Assembly: GCA_963693365.1 (NCBI GenBank)
Contig: CAVNZM010000004.1
Coordinates: 8,990,001-9,054,000, forward strand
Length of the DNA stretch: 64,000 bases
Source: Amoebidium appalachense
Taxonomy: Eukaryota; Ichthyosporea
Direction of reading: 5' to 3'
Part shown: positions 13,996-40,510 of the stretch, in pieces
Layout of the letters: every line of letters begins with the position of its first letter
Numbering within the stretch: the stretch's first letter is position 1
Translations under genes and position numbers: made by a program
The notes under the pieces: generated by a model
Databases searched by the model: none
What the model was told of the DNA's origin: nothing
What the model saw: only the letters and a program-made list of their open reading frames with translations

Positions 13996-15394
13996 TTTAG
14001 AGCTTTATGTAAACCAAGTGACTTAGGTGTGTGAAGGCTGTGTGTGACTGACTAAAAATTTGCAGTTGCTGGGATTTTGTACTGCGGGCAACAATAAACA
14101 GGCATCCAGCTGTTAAAACACCAACATGATTATTAACGAATCACAAATTGCAGTTTGGCTGTCGCAGCAATACGGACTCCATGCTCCGGAGCAACGGAAT
14201 AGCCATGAAAAGGTATAAACTCAAGGCTTACATAATTGAACTTTTCACTCAAGAGCGCATAGGTGCATTGATTTTTACTGCTAATAATTAGGATATAGTT
14301 CAAACGTTGTTTAAACCGAGAAGCCTGAGACATCCGATGTATGCTCGCCGCACATGTGATAGAAAATTGCTGTGGTCATGGTGCAACCAATCACGGATGC
14401 TCAAAGGCTACCTTGATATTTCCGTCTTTTCCTTTCCTCCTCACGAGTGAGGCAAATATTTGGCATGGTCATGTGATCTTCCATAGCAGAACAGCACCAG
14501 TGTAAACGGCCCCGTGAATTTACCAAAATAAAAATATGTGCATGGAAAGAAACAAAGGGAGATATCAGTGAAAAATGTAGATGAATTTCCTACTTGATTA
14601 GCTATTTTTAAGCTCTGTTCGGCTTTATTCTATATAGTGTATTGTGATCTCAGAGCCTCGTACAAAGTCCAAGACTTCTTACCCTCCTCTAACTCTGCTC
14701 CAACAATTTAGCAACAAACAAATTACTTGCCGTATTGAGAAAGTTGGTGCAAGGGCCTTCCAAATTTGGAACGTCATTAGTGACACGATTTTTGCGTGGG
14801 TCGACTGGGGTCGAATATCACTTTTTCGCTCGAGCCCTCGAGTTTCTAAAAACCTTTCGGCGTTTACCAGCGCGAGTAGAAACTTCAGGCGAGTTCTCTT
14901 AAGCTCGAGTTTCGAGCTTCCTTGTACAGTAGGCCTAGAGGGCATCTTTTTAATTATATACAGTACATCTGTGGCTAGTATGATATGGGGTATGTAACAC
15001 CACCTCCCCCCTCCCTCCCCCACCCCCCCCCCCCCCCCCCCCGCCGGCTCATCCCCCTTATCCCTCCCCCCCCCCCCCCCCCCTCGTCCTCTCTCTCTCT
15101 CCCTTCCTTCCCCCCTTCTTCTCCTTCTCACGGCCTTCTCCCGCTGGTTCCAGCTGCGTTCTCCTATCCATCGTTCTCGCATCTTCATTTTCGTCATAAA
15201 CACGTTTGTTTGGCCCGAATGTTGGACTCCCCCCCCCCCCCCTTCCCCTCTCAAATGCACCCTCTCTTTTTAAATTTGACACCTTCGAACCCTTTTCTTG
15301 TGTATCTCCAAAGTCTTTCTTACGCCTGCTTCGTACCTTGTTCTTCCATACCCCCATAGTTCAAAAACTGCGCTGTTGCTAAGAACACCGAAAG

Positions 15395-15452
<58 letters not shown>

Positions 15453-15960
15453 CTCCCTCCCTCCCTCCCTCCCCCGCTCTTCCGCCTCCTTCCCCCCTTT
15501 CCCCCCACACACACGCACGCACAAATGCGTGCTTGTTTCCCATCGAGAGTTGTGACCGAGTTTTTATAATGGAACTCTTTGTGCCTCTACTGCCAACTCA
15601 GATTTCCGTGTACAGTACTTTGTGGTGCTCAGCCCGTGAACTACTTCTTTCTTGGCGTCACGTCGTGGCACAGAATGAGACACAAACATGCATCAATATA
15701 TTCGAGTCGCTGTGAAAACAGCGATGATGCACTTGCAGACGCACGTACACATCAGCACTTAAAGGACATGCCCACTGCTCTACCACACCTTTGTATGCGG
15801 ACATGTGGCTTTATGTTATATTATGCTGATTTGCACACAGCACGACAAATGCTTTGTAGCTCCGCATACTGAAGCGGTGTCTGTTCTTACTTACTTCAGA
15901 AGCACTTATCTCTTTTTTCCTTCCCTCTCCCTCTCCCTTCCCTCCCCCGTCCTCCCTCCC

Positions 15961-15995
<35 letters not shown>

Positions 15996-18180
15996 TTTCT
16001 TCCTGTCCTGTCTCTCTTGCTTGCTTGCTCGCTCGCTTGCTCTTTCGGCCTCCCCGTAGCTCCATACTGAAGTAGGGAGGGGGGCCGGGAAACGTCAGAA
16101 TCACATCACTCTCCTTCGCTTTTCCCCTCCCTTTTTCCTTCCTTCCTCTTTTCCTCTTCCCCCCCCCCCCCCCCCCCCCCTCCTCCCGGCCCTCCCTCCC
16201 TCTCCCCTTCCCCCCAACCCCCCCCCCTTCTCCCCCACTCCGTCTCTCGCCCCGCTCCCTCCCCCCCCCCTGCCCCCCTCCCTTCTCTTCTCTCCCTCCC
16301 CCGGGCCCCACCTCTCTTCCCCCCCCCCCCCCCCCCCTCCCCCCTCCTTCCCCCTCTTACCTACCCCTCTCAGGCTTACTTCTCTTGCTCCCGACTCCTC
16401 TCATTCTCTCACTCTCTCACTCCGTTTCTAACTCACTCCAGCCACCTCCGGATGTGTACGTGAAATTGTCTGTGCCTCCATGCCATCAGGAGACTGCCTT
16501 GATCCGACCTATAAAAAAGTGAAATATACTCTTGGAACGTTCCTCACGTGACCACTGGTGTTGGTGAGACCGTAGAAGCCAATTGGCTGCTGGAAGGATT
16601 TTCAAGGACGAGGGGGTAGGGGGGGGGGGGGGGAGGGGAGGATCGTGTTCAGATCGCTTGGATGTTCAAAGAGCACTTCCGGTACAGCTTATGGGTGCAT
16701 CTGGTTCATCCAGGTCAGCTGTAAACAAGTCCCTTTCCCCTCCCCCCCGGAAGTTCCGCCGACCTTGTCGTCAGACACTTTGTGTAGCCTAATTTTTTTT
16801 TTTTTGCCTTTTTCACCCTCCAATTCCCCCCCAACCCCCACTCTCTGCACACACACACACACACACACGCACAGAATGTAACAAAAGGACATTCAGGAAT
16901 GATGTCTACTAGTTCCTAAAGTCCTATGAAGCTTTTCAGCCATGTCCACACGATGAAACTGTGATTGTTTTCTGAGCTTATATACTGGCACGATGTAAGC
17001 CGCGACCGTCAAGATTGTGACCTTCAGAATACAATTGGGCACCTGACTGTGTGCAGCTTCTAAGGAAAAGCCTCCCCGCTAATCTTAGACATACACTTGT
17101 TTGGAGGCAAGGTGTTTCACGCAGTAGTGGCAACAAATCAAATAACAGGCAATCTATACGTGCACGGGATTCAGGGATATGTGCATGCGACAGAGGATAG
17201 AAGGGGGCAAGGGAAGTCTTAGAATAAATCAAAAGTGGGGAAAGAGACGAAAACAAAAGATGATGAGGGATAGTACTTTAGGGTTGGCATAAATATAAGT
17301 GTGGATCTAAATCTAGTGCATGTGCCTGCTCAGTGGCATTATTTTGAGACAGCACTGTAGCTCCCATGTGGCTATTGTGTGCTGCAACATGTAGGCCCTC
17401 GTTGATACAGGCACTGCTACAGGCACTGCAACTGGCTATGGGGCTCGAAAAGGAGGAGAAGGGGGAGGGGGAGGGGGGGGGGGGGGGGGGGGGGGGGGGA
17501 GGGGAGAAGGCCGAGGGGGGGGAGGGGGGGGGGGGGGGGAGCAGGGGAGGGGGGCTGCAATTAATTAGCTAAATGCCACTGAGCCACGGCCGGTGCACCA
17601 TCTTTATTGTATCATAAGCCATTCTATAAGATGATTTTGTATGTAGAGTTAACCTAATGCCATATTATTTGCAATAAATGCACTGGGGTGTAGCACACAC
17701 GTGCTTTGTGGGCGATGCGTGCGCAGGCTGCAGCTATCAATATAGCTAAGCTAGAACTACAGGAAGATGTCTTCTATCTGCACCGTGGGAACGTTTGTGA
17801 CAGCGCATAAACATGTACAGTACAGACACCTGCCCCACAGACCCCATGCCTCCGGACTACCCCGGCCCCCTACAACCTTCCACACAATACCCCAACCACC
17901 ACGGACGTGCGTGCACGGTTTTCGAATTCTGAAAGGACACATGAATTCAGAGGGCCGTGCTGCGCCCGCCAACGCTCTGCACCGTCTGATGGAGTCCACT
18001 GAGCTGGGCAGCCTGGGTCCACCAATTTTTCAACCAGTGGCTCTAATACAGCCAAAACCATAAAAAAATACCCTCAAAACCACCTTGAGGGCCATCGATC
18101 AGGCAGAAGAGAAGGTGCTAGGCACCCTGCAGCCCAGCCTGCTGGGGCCGGAGGGCCGAGCTTGCCAATGATATGCGAGG
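13996..18180. other. Intergenic between profilin and FEN1, C/T- and G-rich
   Basis: Upstream of both genes. It contains C tracts at about 15020-15080 and 15396-15449, a long C/T-rich region at about 15910-16360, a GGGG-rich patch at about 16610-16640, and a G tract region at about 17460-17555. Around 14825-14935 a cluster of CTCGAG-like words occurs. Short open frames here match no family I know. A perfect 7-bp stem (CCCTCAA...TTGAGGG) sits near 18072. Confidence 0.5.
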
Positions 18181-18185
18181 CTTCT

Positions 18186-18241
18186 GGCGCGCATATTTAC
18201 CCAATCAAAACGCGCGTTGCAAAATGTTGGCGGGCAACATT
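18186..18241 (+). promoter_or_regulatory. Candidate FEN1 promoter elements (CCAAT, E2F-like)
   Basis: About 135-190 bp before the FEN1 ATG there is a GGCGCGC word (about 18186-18192), a CCAAT box (18201-18205), and TTGGCGGGCAA inside a perfect 7-bp inverted repeat (AATGTTG at 18223-18229, CAACATT at 18235-18241). TTGGCGGGAA-type words are E2F sites, and FEN1 is a known S-phase gene in animals. That link is an inference, not shown here. Confidence 0.45.
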
Positions 18242-18374
18242 CCACTGCCCAGCTGATCATGAGAGCTGTGACCTGCTGCAGCTGTGACTTCGCTTGCATC
18301 TCAGTTAGCGACTTCCTCTGGTTGGCGAACATAGGCACAAACGGGTAGTTAGAAGTAAGGAACTCAACGCAAAC

Positions 18375-31857
<13,483 letters not shown>

Positions 31858-33624
31858 AACGGGCACCAATCTGGACACGGTCATGAATGTGTAGAAGTTA
31901 ATGTAGTCCTATGTGTAGTATTACTGTATTACTGTATCAATATCCAGGAGGGTAAGACGTGCTCTTGGTTTAGAGAGCGTAGTATATGACGCTTAAAAAA
32001 TTTGCGCGCCTGGCCACGTGTGTTTGAGCTAAGGGCATGTGGGTGTGTTTGGTGTATCGGTGGGTGTCGGTATGCTGAATGGGATTGGTGGGGGTGGGGG
32101 TCACATTTTTGGTGTGTCTGTATGGAGTTTGGAATGGTTGTCCCCCACGAAGAGGGAGAGAGACACGGGGCGGGGGAGAAGGGGGGGGGGGGGGGGGGGG
32201 GGGGAGGATGAGGGGGGGAGGGGGGGGGGGGGGGGGGGGGTACCGGGCCAACACAAAGATCCTTGAAAAAAGTGCAAGAGCTGAGCTCTTCGAAGCAGGT
32301 TCATTGTAATGCTAGTGTAGGCCTGTAATTATGAATGCTTGATGGGCAAGGGGAAAACATGGTGCCCCTCCCATCACTGAAGAAAACACAAGCACATATA
32401 TTAATGGAATAAAACGTAGTGGTACATCGGGCGGCCACTAGTATGTATCTTAGCGGTGAATTGGCAGAGACGGTGGTTCTGAGAGTATATATATCGAGGG
32501 TAGAACTGGGCGCTTCAATCTAAACTAGCGGGGGTTAGGCCTTTTTTAGTGCGCAGGTGTGTAGGTGCGTAGGTTTGCATGCAGTGTGTGTGTGTGTGTG
32601 TGTGTCCTTGCGTGCGTGCGTGCGTACGTGCGTGCATGCGTGCATGCGTGCATGCGTGCGCGCGTGCGTGGGTGCATGCGCGCGTGCGTGCGTGCGCGCG
32701 TGCGTGCGTGCGTGCGTGTGCCAGTGTGTGTGTGCGTGTGTGCGTCAGGGTGTGTGTGGTTGTTTGTGTGTGTGTGTGTGTGACTAGTAGCTGTGGCACC
32801 AGCATTGTGCCGGGTGTTGCATGCGCGCACGTGCTCGTATTATATCACGGTCCGTGTATGTGTGTACAACAGTGTGGTCAAGGCAACGCCTGAGTCAGTG
32901 TTACCGTGATACAATGCGTCGCTAGCTTGTGCCTGCACATGCATGTATTGGCTTTGTCACGCAAGTACGTGTGTATATCAAGTTCTGTGACTGCCACATG
33001 CATGTGTGTGTGTATGCATGCCAGTGCACAACATCACATATTGGATGTGTGTTGTTGGCGATATGTGTATGCATGTGTCTGCGCCAGCCAGAGAGCCCCT
33101 CCCCCCCCCCCCCCCCCCCCCCCCCCCTTCCCCCCCCCCCCCCCCCGCTTCATTCTAACCCACCCATCCGCCCGCCCAAACCATCTCTCACGGCTCCTCC
33201 TCAGAACTTGTGAGGTGCCAACCGACCCCCCCTCCGGAGGGGAGGGGGAGGAGGAGGGGGGGGGGGGGGGGAGGAGGAGGGGGGGCAGGGGCAGGGGGGG
33301 GGGGGGGGGGGGGCATATACGGCATTACACCTTGCACGGCATATCAAATCATGTGTCCGCTCAGTGGCCATGGCCGGAGCGCCGACCTAGGCCTGCGCAT
33401 GCAGGCTATTTGTGGGCCCTGGAAGATATGTATAATCGAGGCGGCAAAAACCCACATGATGAGCCAGACTGTGTGCCGTTGCCGTTTTTATTTTTATTTT
33501 TAATATGTCGTTTCAAAAGTCTTTTTGAGGCTGAAAGATGTATGACATTCCCCCTCTCCCCCGGCCCCACGGGGGCAGTGTGCGGAGGAGGAGGGGGGAG
33601 GGAGAAGAGTTGCACGGGTGCGGG

Positions 33625-33665
<41 letters not shown>

Positions 33666-33940
33666 TGTGGGATTATACATATGCGCGCAGCTTCTGCCAT
33701 GCACTGCACTCATCCCGTTGCTATGCCGTCTGTATGCTGGTCAGGTTGTGTGCCGACGAAGTCCATATGCGCTTGACCTTGCACAGGCATCAACTTGATG
33801 TGGGATTTCAAAAACGTGGATCCGGAAACGTAGATAAAGCCCAATGTTTGTAAAAAGCAATTTGCAATCGGAAATTATCGTTTAATTCAACGGATATATT
33901 GGCTTCAGGAATCAGGAAATTGTTTCGTTTTGGTTTATTT
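31858..33940. other. Intergenic after FEN1: G, GT/GC and C tracts
   Basis: The FEN1 3' UTR begins here; an AATAAA lies at 32408-32413, about 550 bp past the stop. Repeats include G tracts at about 32180-32240, alternating TGCG/TGTG sequence at about 32586-32785 (possible Z-DNA), C tracts at about 33097-33146, and G tracts at about 33256-33313 and 33626-33664. No gene is recognised. Confidence 0.6.
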
Positions 33941-34048
33941 ATCATTCATGTTGTTGCACCCGGGGCGTGACTGATGAATGAGGGCTTTAGCTGATGGTGT
34001 TTTTGTTTTCGCACGCGTACGAGCGGGGTGTGCGCATGCATTCGACGC

Positions 34049-34052
<4 letters not shown>

Positions 34053-34113
<61 letters not shown>

Positions 34114-34229
34114 TACACACACACACACACACTGACGTGTACACACACACATGCGCACGTGCGTGCGCACACAAAATACACGCGCATTGTTGCACATGCA
34201 CCGTAGGCACACATTGATACACTTGCATT

Positions 34230-34299
<70 letters not shown>

Positions 34300-34383
34300 C
34301 CACCACCACCACCACCAAAAAAAAAAAAAAAAAAAAAAAAACTAACCAACCCCCCCCCCACCACCACCACCACCACAGTGGCA

Positions 34384-34433
<50 letters not shown>

Positions 34434-34540
34434 ACGTGTACACACACACATGCGCACGTGCGTGCGCACACAAAATACACGCGCATTGTTGCACATGCAC
34501 CGTAGGCACACATTGATACACTTGCATTCACTCCCCCCCG

Positions 34541-34597
<57 letters not shown>

Positions 34598-34615
34598 ACC
34601 CACCCCCAACCACCC

Positions 34616-34646
<31 letters not shown>

Positions 34647-34681
34647 AACCCCCCCCCCCCCCCCCCCCCCCACCACCACCT

Positions 34682-34747
<66 letters not shown>
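34053..34747. repeat. 299-bp tandem duplication rich in CA, poly-C and poly-A
   Basis: A unique stretch of about 100 bp starting CTGACGTGTACACACACACA occurs at 34132 and again at 34431. Between and after the copies run C tracts, CCA triplets and an A tract (34318-34340, 34616-34636), then (CA)n (34386-34430, 34682-34746). The 299-bp spacing and shared order show a tandem duplication with a third, partial copy at the right. Confidence 0.88.
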
Positions 34748-34748
<1 letters not shown>

Positions 34749-35251
34749 GCATAACCTTTTTATTGGGATCTGGGGAGTTTGGGAGGTGTGCGCATTTGTG
34801 TTGGGAAGGGGGGCTGGGGCCGGGGGGCCCTGGGGATCAAAGAAGTTTGTAAAGTCTCGATTGAGATGTTTCCGGCAGCATCCGAGGCTCACAGATATTG
34901 ATTTTGGGCTTGGGCTTGCCTTGGTTTGGTTGGGTTGGGAATATTTGTTGCTTTCTTACTAATTTTTGTTGCTGTTATGGTTCACCACGCACAATATGAA
35001 ACCGTTGACGATGCACCACACACCCACCATGACACCCATTATATCCGTGCCCACCCACACCCACCCACACGCCCACTGTGTACCCACCCACCCACACATC
35101 CGACGACACGGGCACGCGAGCGCGTGTACACACACACACACACAAACACACAAACATAATTTACACAAAGCACACACACATCATACACGCGCACACGTGA
35201 CCTTGTGTGCCCGCACACACGCATACATAGTTTACACACAATACACACACG

Positions 35252-35286
<35 letters not shown>

Positions 35287-36038
35287 TGCGCGCGCGCACA
35301 AACCGGCACCCCATGACTCACGTACGCAAAATCCATACGTACGTACATATATGCACACACACAAGCACAAAAAGGTGCATTAGGGAGTACTGGAGGCGCG
35401 TCTGACTCACACACGATTTCTTTAAACTGCGGCACAAGCACACACATGTTGATTCATTGGGTCTAATAATAGTTCTGAGAAAAGCAAGCAAATGCACCAC
35501 TTCCCTTTTTTTTAAAAAAATCACAAGCAATCAGGAAAAGAGATTATCTGCTGCCCCCCCTCCCCCCTCCACCTTTTTTTTTTTTTTTTTTTTTTGCCTC
35601 CCTGCACAGGAAGTCACGGCGTCCCCCTTCCCTCCGGCATCTTATTTATCTTATTTTTCCCGGGGTCCAGCCTCGGTAGCTCCTACATATTTGATTTATA
35701 CAAAACTTCTAGAACTGATCATCTTATCGGAATTATTATAATCCAGAAAGGACACTTACGCTTACCTTATATTTACCATCTGCTGATAATACTATATCAG
35801 ACCAAACTACGCTTACCTTATATTTACCATCTGCTGATAATACTATATCAGACCAAACCGTAACTGTACATACTCTTCAAAATCCCTATTTCATTCGTGT
35901 CATATCATGATTCTAAGGGGACATAACAGCGTGCACGTGTGTTACAGTGAGCCAGTGTGAGCGTGTCTGATTTGGAGTCACGGTGTAACTGTGTGCGAGT
36001 ATGTGCGTGTCTCCATGTGCGTGTGTGCGTGTGTGTGC

Positions 36039-36072
<34 letters not shown>

Positions 36073-36215
36073 GTGCGTGGGTGTGGGTATGGGTCACACA
36101 AGGGTGCGTGCGCACGTGTGTGTGTGTTTGTTTGTGTGTGCGCGTTTGCACGCTGTGTGGGTGTGAATGCCGCACATGCACCCTGCGCACTGATGTTCGA
36201 AATTCAAATTGGCAA
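34748..36215. other. Intergenic, CA/GT-rich, no gene recognised
   Basis: It contains dispersed CA-rich sequence at about 35020-35365, a T run at about 35574-35595, and GT-rich sequence at about 36000-36165. A 51-bp exact duplication lies at 35757-35858. No recognisable coding sequence is seen. Confidence 0.6.
35757..35858. repeat. Exact 51-bp tandem duplication
   Basis: Two copies, 35757-35807 and 35808-35858, each starting TACGCTTACCTTATATTTAC. As 51 is a multiple of three, the open frame across it repeats 17 residues, but nothing else suggests coding. Confidence 0.92.
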
Positions 36216-37628
36216 TCACCAGAGGCTACTGCAAACTATGTCGTAGCCTTGCTGTCCAAACGAACCACAATCGTAGCCCAACAAAGCAAGGGAAACGTGT
36301 CGAACAACGAGCGAAGGTAGAATATTAAACGGCTCTTTGGCGAGATGTTCGTACCCAGGGACCACTATGTACGAGTACGGCAGCCCCATGTTCAGCGCCA
36401 AATTTATTAGACTTTCTGACTTCTCACCGCAAACTTCTATTACTGTGGTGTTGTCTTGGGCCATAATGATGTTGTAACCCTGCCCTCCATGCGGCATAAC
36501 CACCACGGCCGTATTCGCGAATAGTTCACGTAGTTCTTCGTGGGAGTGCGTGTTACCAGAAACAACAGCCACGTCATACGTGGTCCCCAAATCTGCTTGT
36601 TTCTTCCTCAGAAATTCCCGCAAAGCAATAACAATTTGGCCTGTGTTTCCAAATTCCCGAGAAACCTGCCCGTACCTTGTCAGAAGCATGATGACCTTCC
36701 TCTCCCCGAAAGGTATATTCCCTGCATTCACAGCAACAAGTTTCCTCATGGGTAAACTCATGGTTATGCTGGTCAGTGACATGCTCCAACCCGGGTTAGT
36801 GTTTGCGGTGTAGATGGTGTGAGAAGACACGCACTGGCCTGGACCGACCGATATATACCGTGTACCTATATCCGGGGAAACAAGCTTCTGGAGCATCGGA
36901 AGGAGACTCTCAGCCTGAAAGGGGTCTTCCACCAGCAGATGCAGGTCCGGGATGGTATTGAATAGCTCCCGAACAGCCGTTAACCGCGGGGATATATCTT
37001 GTAAAAAATGCTGGAAAGAATAACCCCACATAATGGTTATGTGCAGCAGCGGGAAAGGAGTAAGTTTGCACGAAGTTAGGCAGTTTTCCTCGTAACACAA
37101 CTCGTTCTCCGGAACATTGTTTCGGGGTTGCTGCCATTGTGCTGTAGAGTAGTGGGTTTCGTTGCACATGGCACCGCTATAAAGAACAGTCATGTTGTGA
37201 TGCTTTCGCACGTGTATGTGGCTGTATAGAGAATTGGGTCCCGGCGTCCCTCGCCAGGTGCAGTGTTCTGGAAAACATGAGGCGTTGTGCATGTATTGGG
37301 GGCCTATACTAGTTTCAGGTGTTCCACGCAGAGGGGCTGACCAAAAATCCTCCCCATCGCTTTTTATACAAAGCCCACTACTAATACTACTTTTACCATA
37401 CATGTGTACGTTGTCAATTAACAAGTGCTTCGATGCAGCACAAATGAAAACCAGAATGAAAAAATGCGGCGAGCAATCTTGCCTGGTGCTTGTGGCAGAA
37501 AGCATTTGCTCCATCTGCGGAAATGGCCATGTTGCTTTTAGAGCCCATAGTTTTTTGGTCGTGCGCGAACTCTGCTTGCATGTCTGGGAAAAAAAAAAGA
37601 CGGCTTGTTTTGTGACGTTGATGGCCAT
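36216..37628 (-). CDS. GT61-family-like glycosyltransferase, intronless, 470 aa
   Basis: Family GT61 (DUF563) enzymes are usually Golgi type II membrane proteins that add sugars such as xylose, arabinose or GlcNAc to glycans. The frame opens at an ATG (37628) and runs uninterrupted to 36216. A hydrophobic signal-anchor candidate lies at residues 55-70, so the internal ATG at residue 39 (37514) is an equally good start. Several Asn-X-Ser/Thr sites and Cys residues follow, as in luminal proteins. Family hallmarks are HFLQDISPRL (207-216) and MPHGGQGYNIIMAQDNTTVIEV (near 378-399), the region equivalent to the conserved His-Gly-(Ala/Gly) loop and the Val-Ile-Glu motif. It has no introns, unlike FEN1 or BuGZ nearby. 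Donor and acceptor substrates cannot be read from the sequence. Confidence 0.8.
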   Translation of the reverse strand: MAINVTKQAVFFFSQTCKQSSRTTKKLWALKATWPFPQMEQMLSATSTRQDCSPHFFILVFICAASKHLLIDNVHMYGKSSISSGLCIKSDGEDFWSAPLRGTPETSIGPQYMHNASCFPEHCTWRGTPGPNSLYSHIHVRKHHNMTVLYSGAMCNETHYSTAQWQQPRNNVPENELCYEENCLTSCKLTPFPLLHITIMWGYSFQHFLQDISPRLTAVRELFNTIPDLHLLVEDPFQAESLLPMLQKLVSPDIGTRYISVGPGQCVSSHTIYTANTNPGWSMSLTSITMSLPMRKLVAVNAGNIPFGERKVIMLLTRYGQVSREFGNTGQIVIALREFLRKKQADLGTTYDVAVVSGNTHSHEELRELFANTAVVVMPHGGQGYNIIMAQDNTTVIEVCGEKSESLINLALNMGLPYSYIVVPGYEHLAKEPFNILPSLVVRHVSLALLGYDCGSFGQQGYDIVCSSLW

Positions 37629-37888
37629 GGTCTGGAAAAAAAAACAAACGACGTGTACACCGGTCTGACGACGTTGTTATGAGCCTAACTACCACACGTG
37701 CACATGTGTATATGCACAAGCTGGGAATCTGATGATTCTGTAATTTCTGTAATATCTGTAGACTGTATCCAAGTCAATACAGCGCTTGATTGGTCGCTCT
37801 ACAGGAATGGGGATCCCCCAGGACTTCGGGACAGCGGGTCGTTTTATGTTGTGGCAAGGGGGAAAAAAAGTGTAATCACACTCGGAGG

Positions 37889-37931
<43 letters not shown>

Positions 37932-39401
37932 GGGGATGTGCTGTTTATTATCAACGACATGTACAATGTTGGTGAGTTGTGATGAGTTGTCGGTACCAAG
38001 GCCAACAGTGCTTCCACCCAACAAGATATACATGCAAAAATTCACACTCCGGGGATCCGGGTCCCTGGATTCCGGCGGGGAATTTGCAAGTGATCACGAG
38101 ACGAAGTCCCGCATGTGTGTAAATAGTAACTACGGAAAATGGAGCCTAATTATACCAGAAACCCCTTGTGGGGCAAATGTTTATCAATATCTAATTTAGG
38201 TGGTGGTAGGACCACGTGCAGTGAGCAGTTTTACTTGGCCTAAATCCCGTAACCGGAATTTTGGAAATTCAAGGAAATTTTGGAAAAAAATTTACATGTA
38301 TGAGAATCGCCCCACACATAAGAGTTTTGGGGGATCAGTAATCCCCGCGGCGATCGCGGTTGAACCCAATCGCCGGATTGGGCTTTGTGCACGTGGTGAA
38401 TCCCCTTGTGATAACAGATAACTGACTCTGAGTGGATGATAGACATGACATCCACATCCGCGCGTGGTGTATACACTAGTTCGCGATTGAATTCCAAAGA
38501 AGTCTTTGGATAACCATATAAGGTTCGTTGGTGATCTGATTGGTTGTGTTTTCCGGTTTACGGTTTACGGTTGAGATTGGGCCAGAGCACTAATATACAG
38601 CCGAGGAAAGGCGGTTTAAGCCCGATTTCACCTAGGAAACAGGTTTTTGTGAACTAGCAAAAGTTGTTGGAAATAAAAAAGCGCGCAATTTTGATATAAG
38701 GAGTCGCAATGGTCCGACGCGTCCTTCATTGTCAAAATCGACGAAAACCCTCTGGGTATGGGGCCGGCGACCGCGACGGCGGCCGACCCTTGAGCTGATC
38801 GTCCAAGACAAAATTAGCGTTTTTCATTGTTTTGACCATGAAATATGCGCCGGACACCCTATGTTGCTTTTATAAAAATATGCGTCGCTTTGTTTGTCAA
38901 GTTATTAATTAGGCGGACAAAGCCTGTTTTCTATTCATATTTTGGTCTTTAAAGTCCTTATATGGTTTTTGGACTATAGCCATTGAGGCAAGCGACCGTA
39001 AAATTTGCCGCGGCTCATTTTGACGCGAGGCAATCAGATTTGAACCACTGTAAATTGTAGTGATTGCGAACTCGTGTATACATGTACATCCTCAAAGTGT
39101 TGGCGCCAAAAAACAAAGAGGCAGTGTGTGGTGCGAAAAAAGCGCGAAAAAAAAAGCCGCTAAGTGTGGGGGATGAAGAGTATATGTGATTGGCACGTGG
39201 TCACAGCATGCTTTCTCAGAAGGGTGCAAACTAAATCGAACATGATGGATTGGATGAAAGTGGCTCCCCAATGAAAACCCTCCAATATAGAGTGTACCGA
39301 TAGTCTTACCACGGCCCTCTGAAAAAAAGACGGCCTGTCATAAAATTGCATTCCATTGTGCTCGTGGTATTTCGATCCACTGGATTCCGGCCCTAAACGA
39401 G
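37629..39401. other. Intergenic between GT61-like gene and transposon relic
   Basis: A G tract lies at about 37891-37930. The rest is unique AT-balanced sequence without recognisable genes. Near 37935-37965 the minus strand shares about 30 bp (GTCGTTGATAATAAACAGCA) with 42227-42252 on the plus strand, a small dispersed repeat. I did not find convincing terminal inverted repeats for the transposon downstream. Confidence 0.5.
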
Positions 39402-40344
39402 ATGCCGGCACAGAACATGTATGTTGTTGTTTTTCGTTTACGGTCTCGCTTTTTTTGGTTCAGTGACGGAGACATCGGTAATATGGCTGACGGCGGGACT
39501 GGCCCTATTGAGGGAGCTGTTCCTCCCGCGCCTGGAATGGATAAGAAGAGGAGTAACGGTCTGCGTAGCAACAAAGTCGGTAAGATATGCAGTGTTCCAG
39601 GCTGCAGAGGCAACTACGACGACCAAAACAAGGTTTTCGTTTACAAATTCCCCAACCCAAACGACGGGCGCATTAAAAGCGAGACACTACGCGAAGAAAC
39701 ACGGAACCTTCTCAGTGCGTGGCTACGTGCTGTGCCGAGGCAGTGGCCTGAGAACTTCGACCCGCAGTGGGTTCAACTTTTGTGTGGGAGATCAACGGTC
39801 AAAAAATCGATCTCTCATTCGAGGGGGAGACGGCATGTTTTCGGCATCTGCAGACTATCTACGAGTCTGAACGCGGGCAGGCACTCAAGGAGGCCTTCAG
39901 ACTCACACCCACCGTTCTCTGGCCCAACAACTTCGACAAGCAGAAGGTGGGGCCAGCTTTGGCTGTGTTCCACGAGTCCACCATTGCTGCGCTCGACAAC
40001 CACGTGGTCGATGAACCCCTGTTTAAGTTCACCGCAAACATCCTAAAACAAATCGCACGGTGGTGGAAGCTTATGAACATCGGTACCACCACATATGCGG
40101 CGCGCAAAATGGACCCATGGTGTGCTGCATTCACCAGCAGCAGTGACCAGCGGCTGATTTGGCTGGAGAAATTCGCTGAGTGGGTGGTGAGCATGCCCAC
40201 TGGAGCATGCCCACTGGCGAGGGGGGTTTTACGGAGGAAACGCAGTGGTCGCTGGCGTTTACGAGCAAGACAATGGTACCCCCCCCCCCCCCCCCCCCCC
40301 TCAAAATCCCCTCCAATGTTGTAATGCCGCTCCCCCTCCCCCCC

Positions 40345-40375
<31 letters not shown>

Positions 40376-40472
40376 AAAAAAAGGCAGAAAGGAGGATGAA
40401 GAACACACTGAAATTCCAAAAATCCCCTCCGGTGTGCCCTCTTCCCAGCCCTCGTGCACTAAACAACACAGC

Positions 40473-40510
<38 letters not shown>

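Noticed and set aside
33935-34892. Open frames of 270-300 residues on the minus strand
   Set aside because: They span CA, C and A tracts of the 299-bp duplication and are repeat translations.
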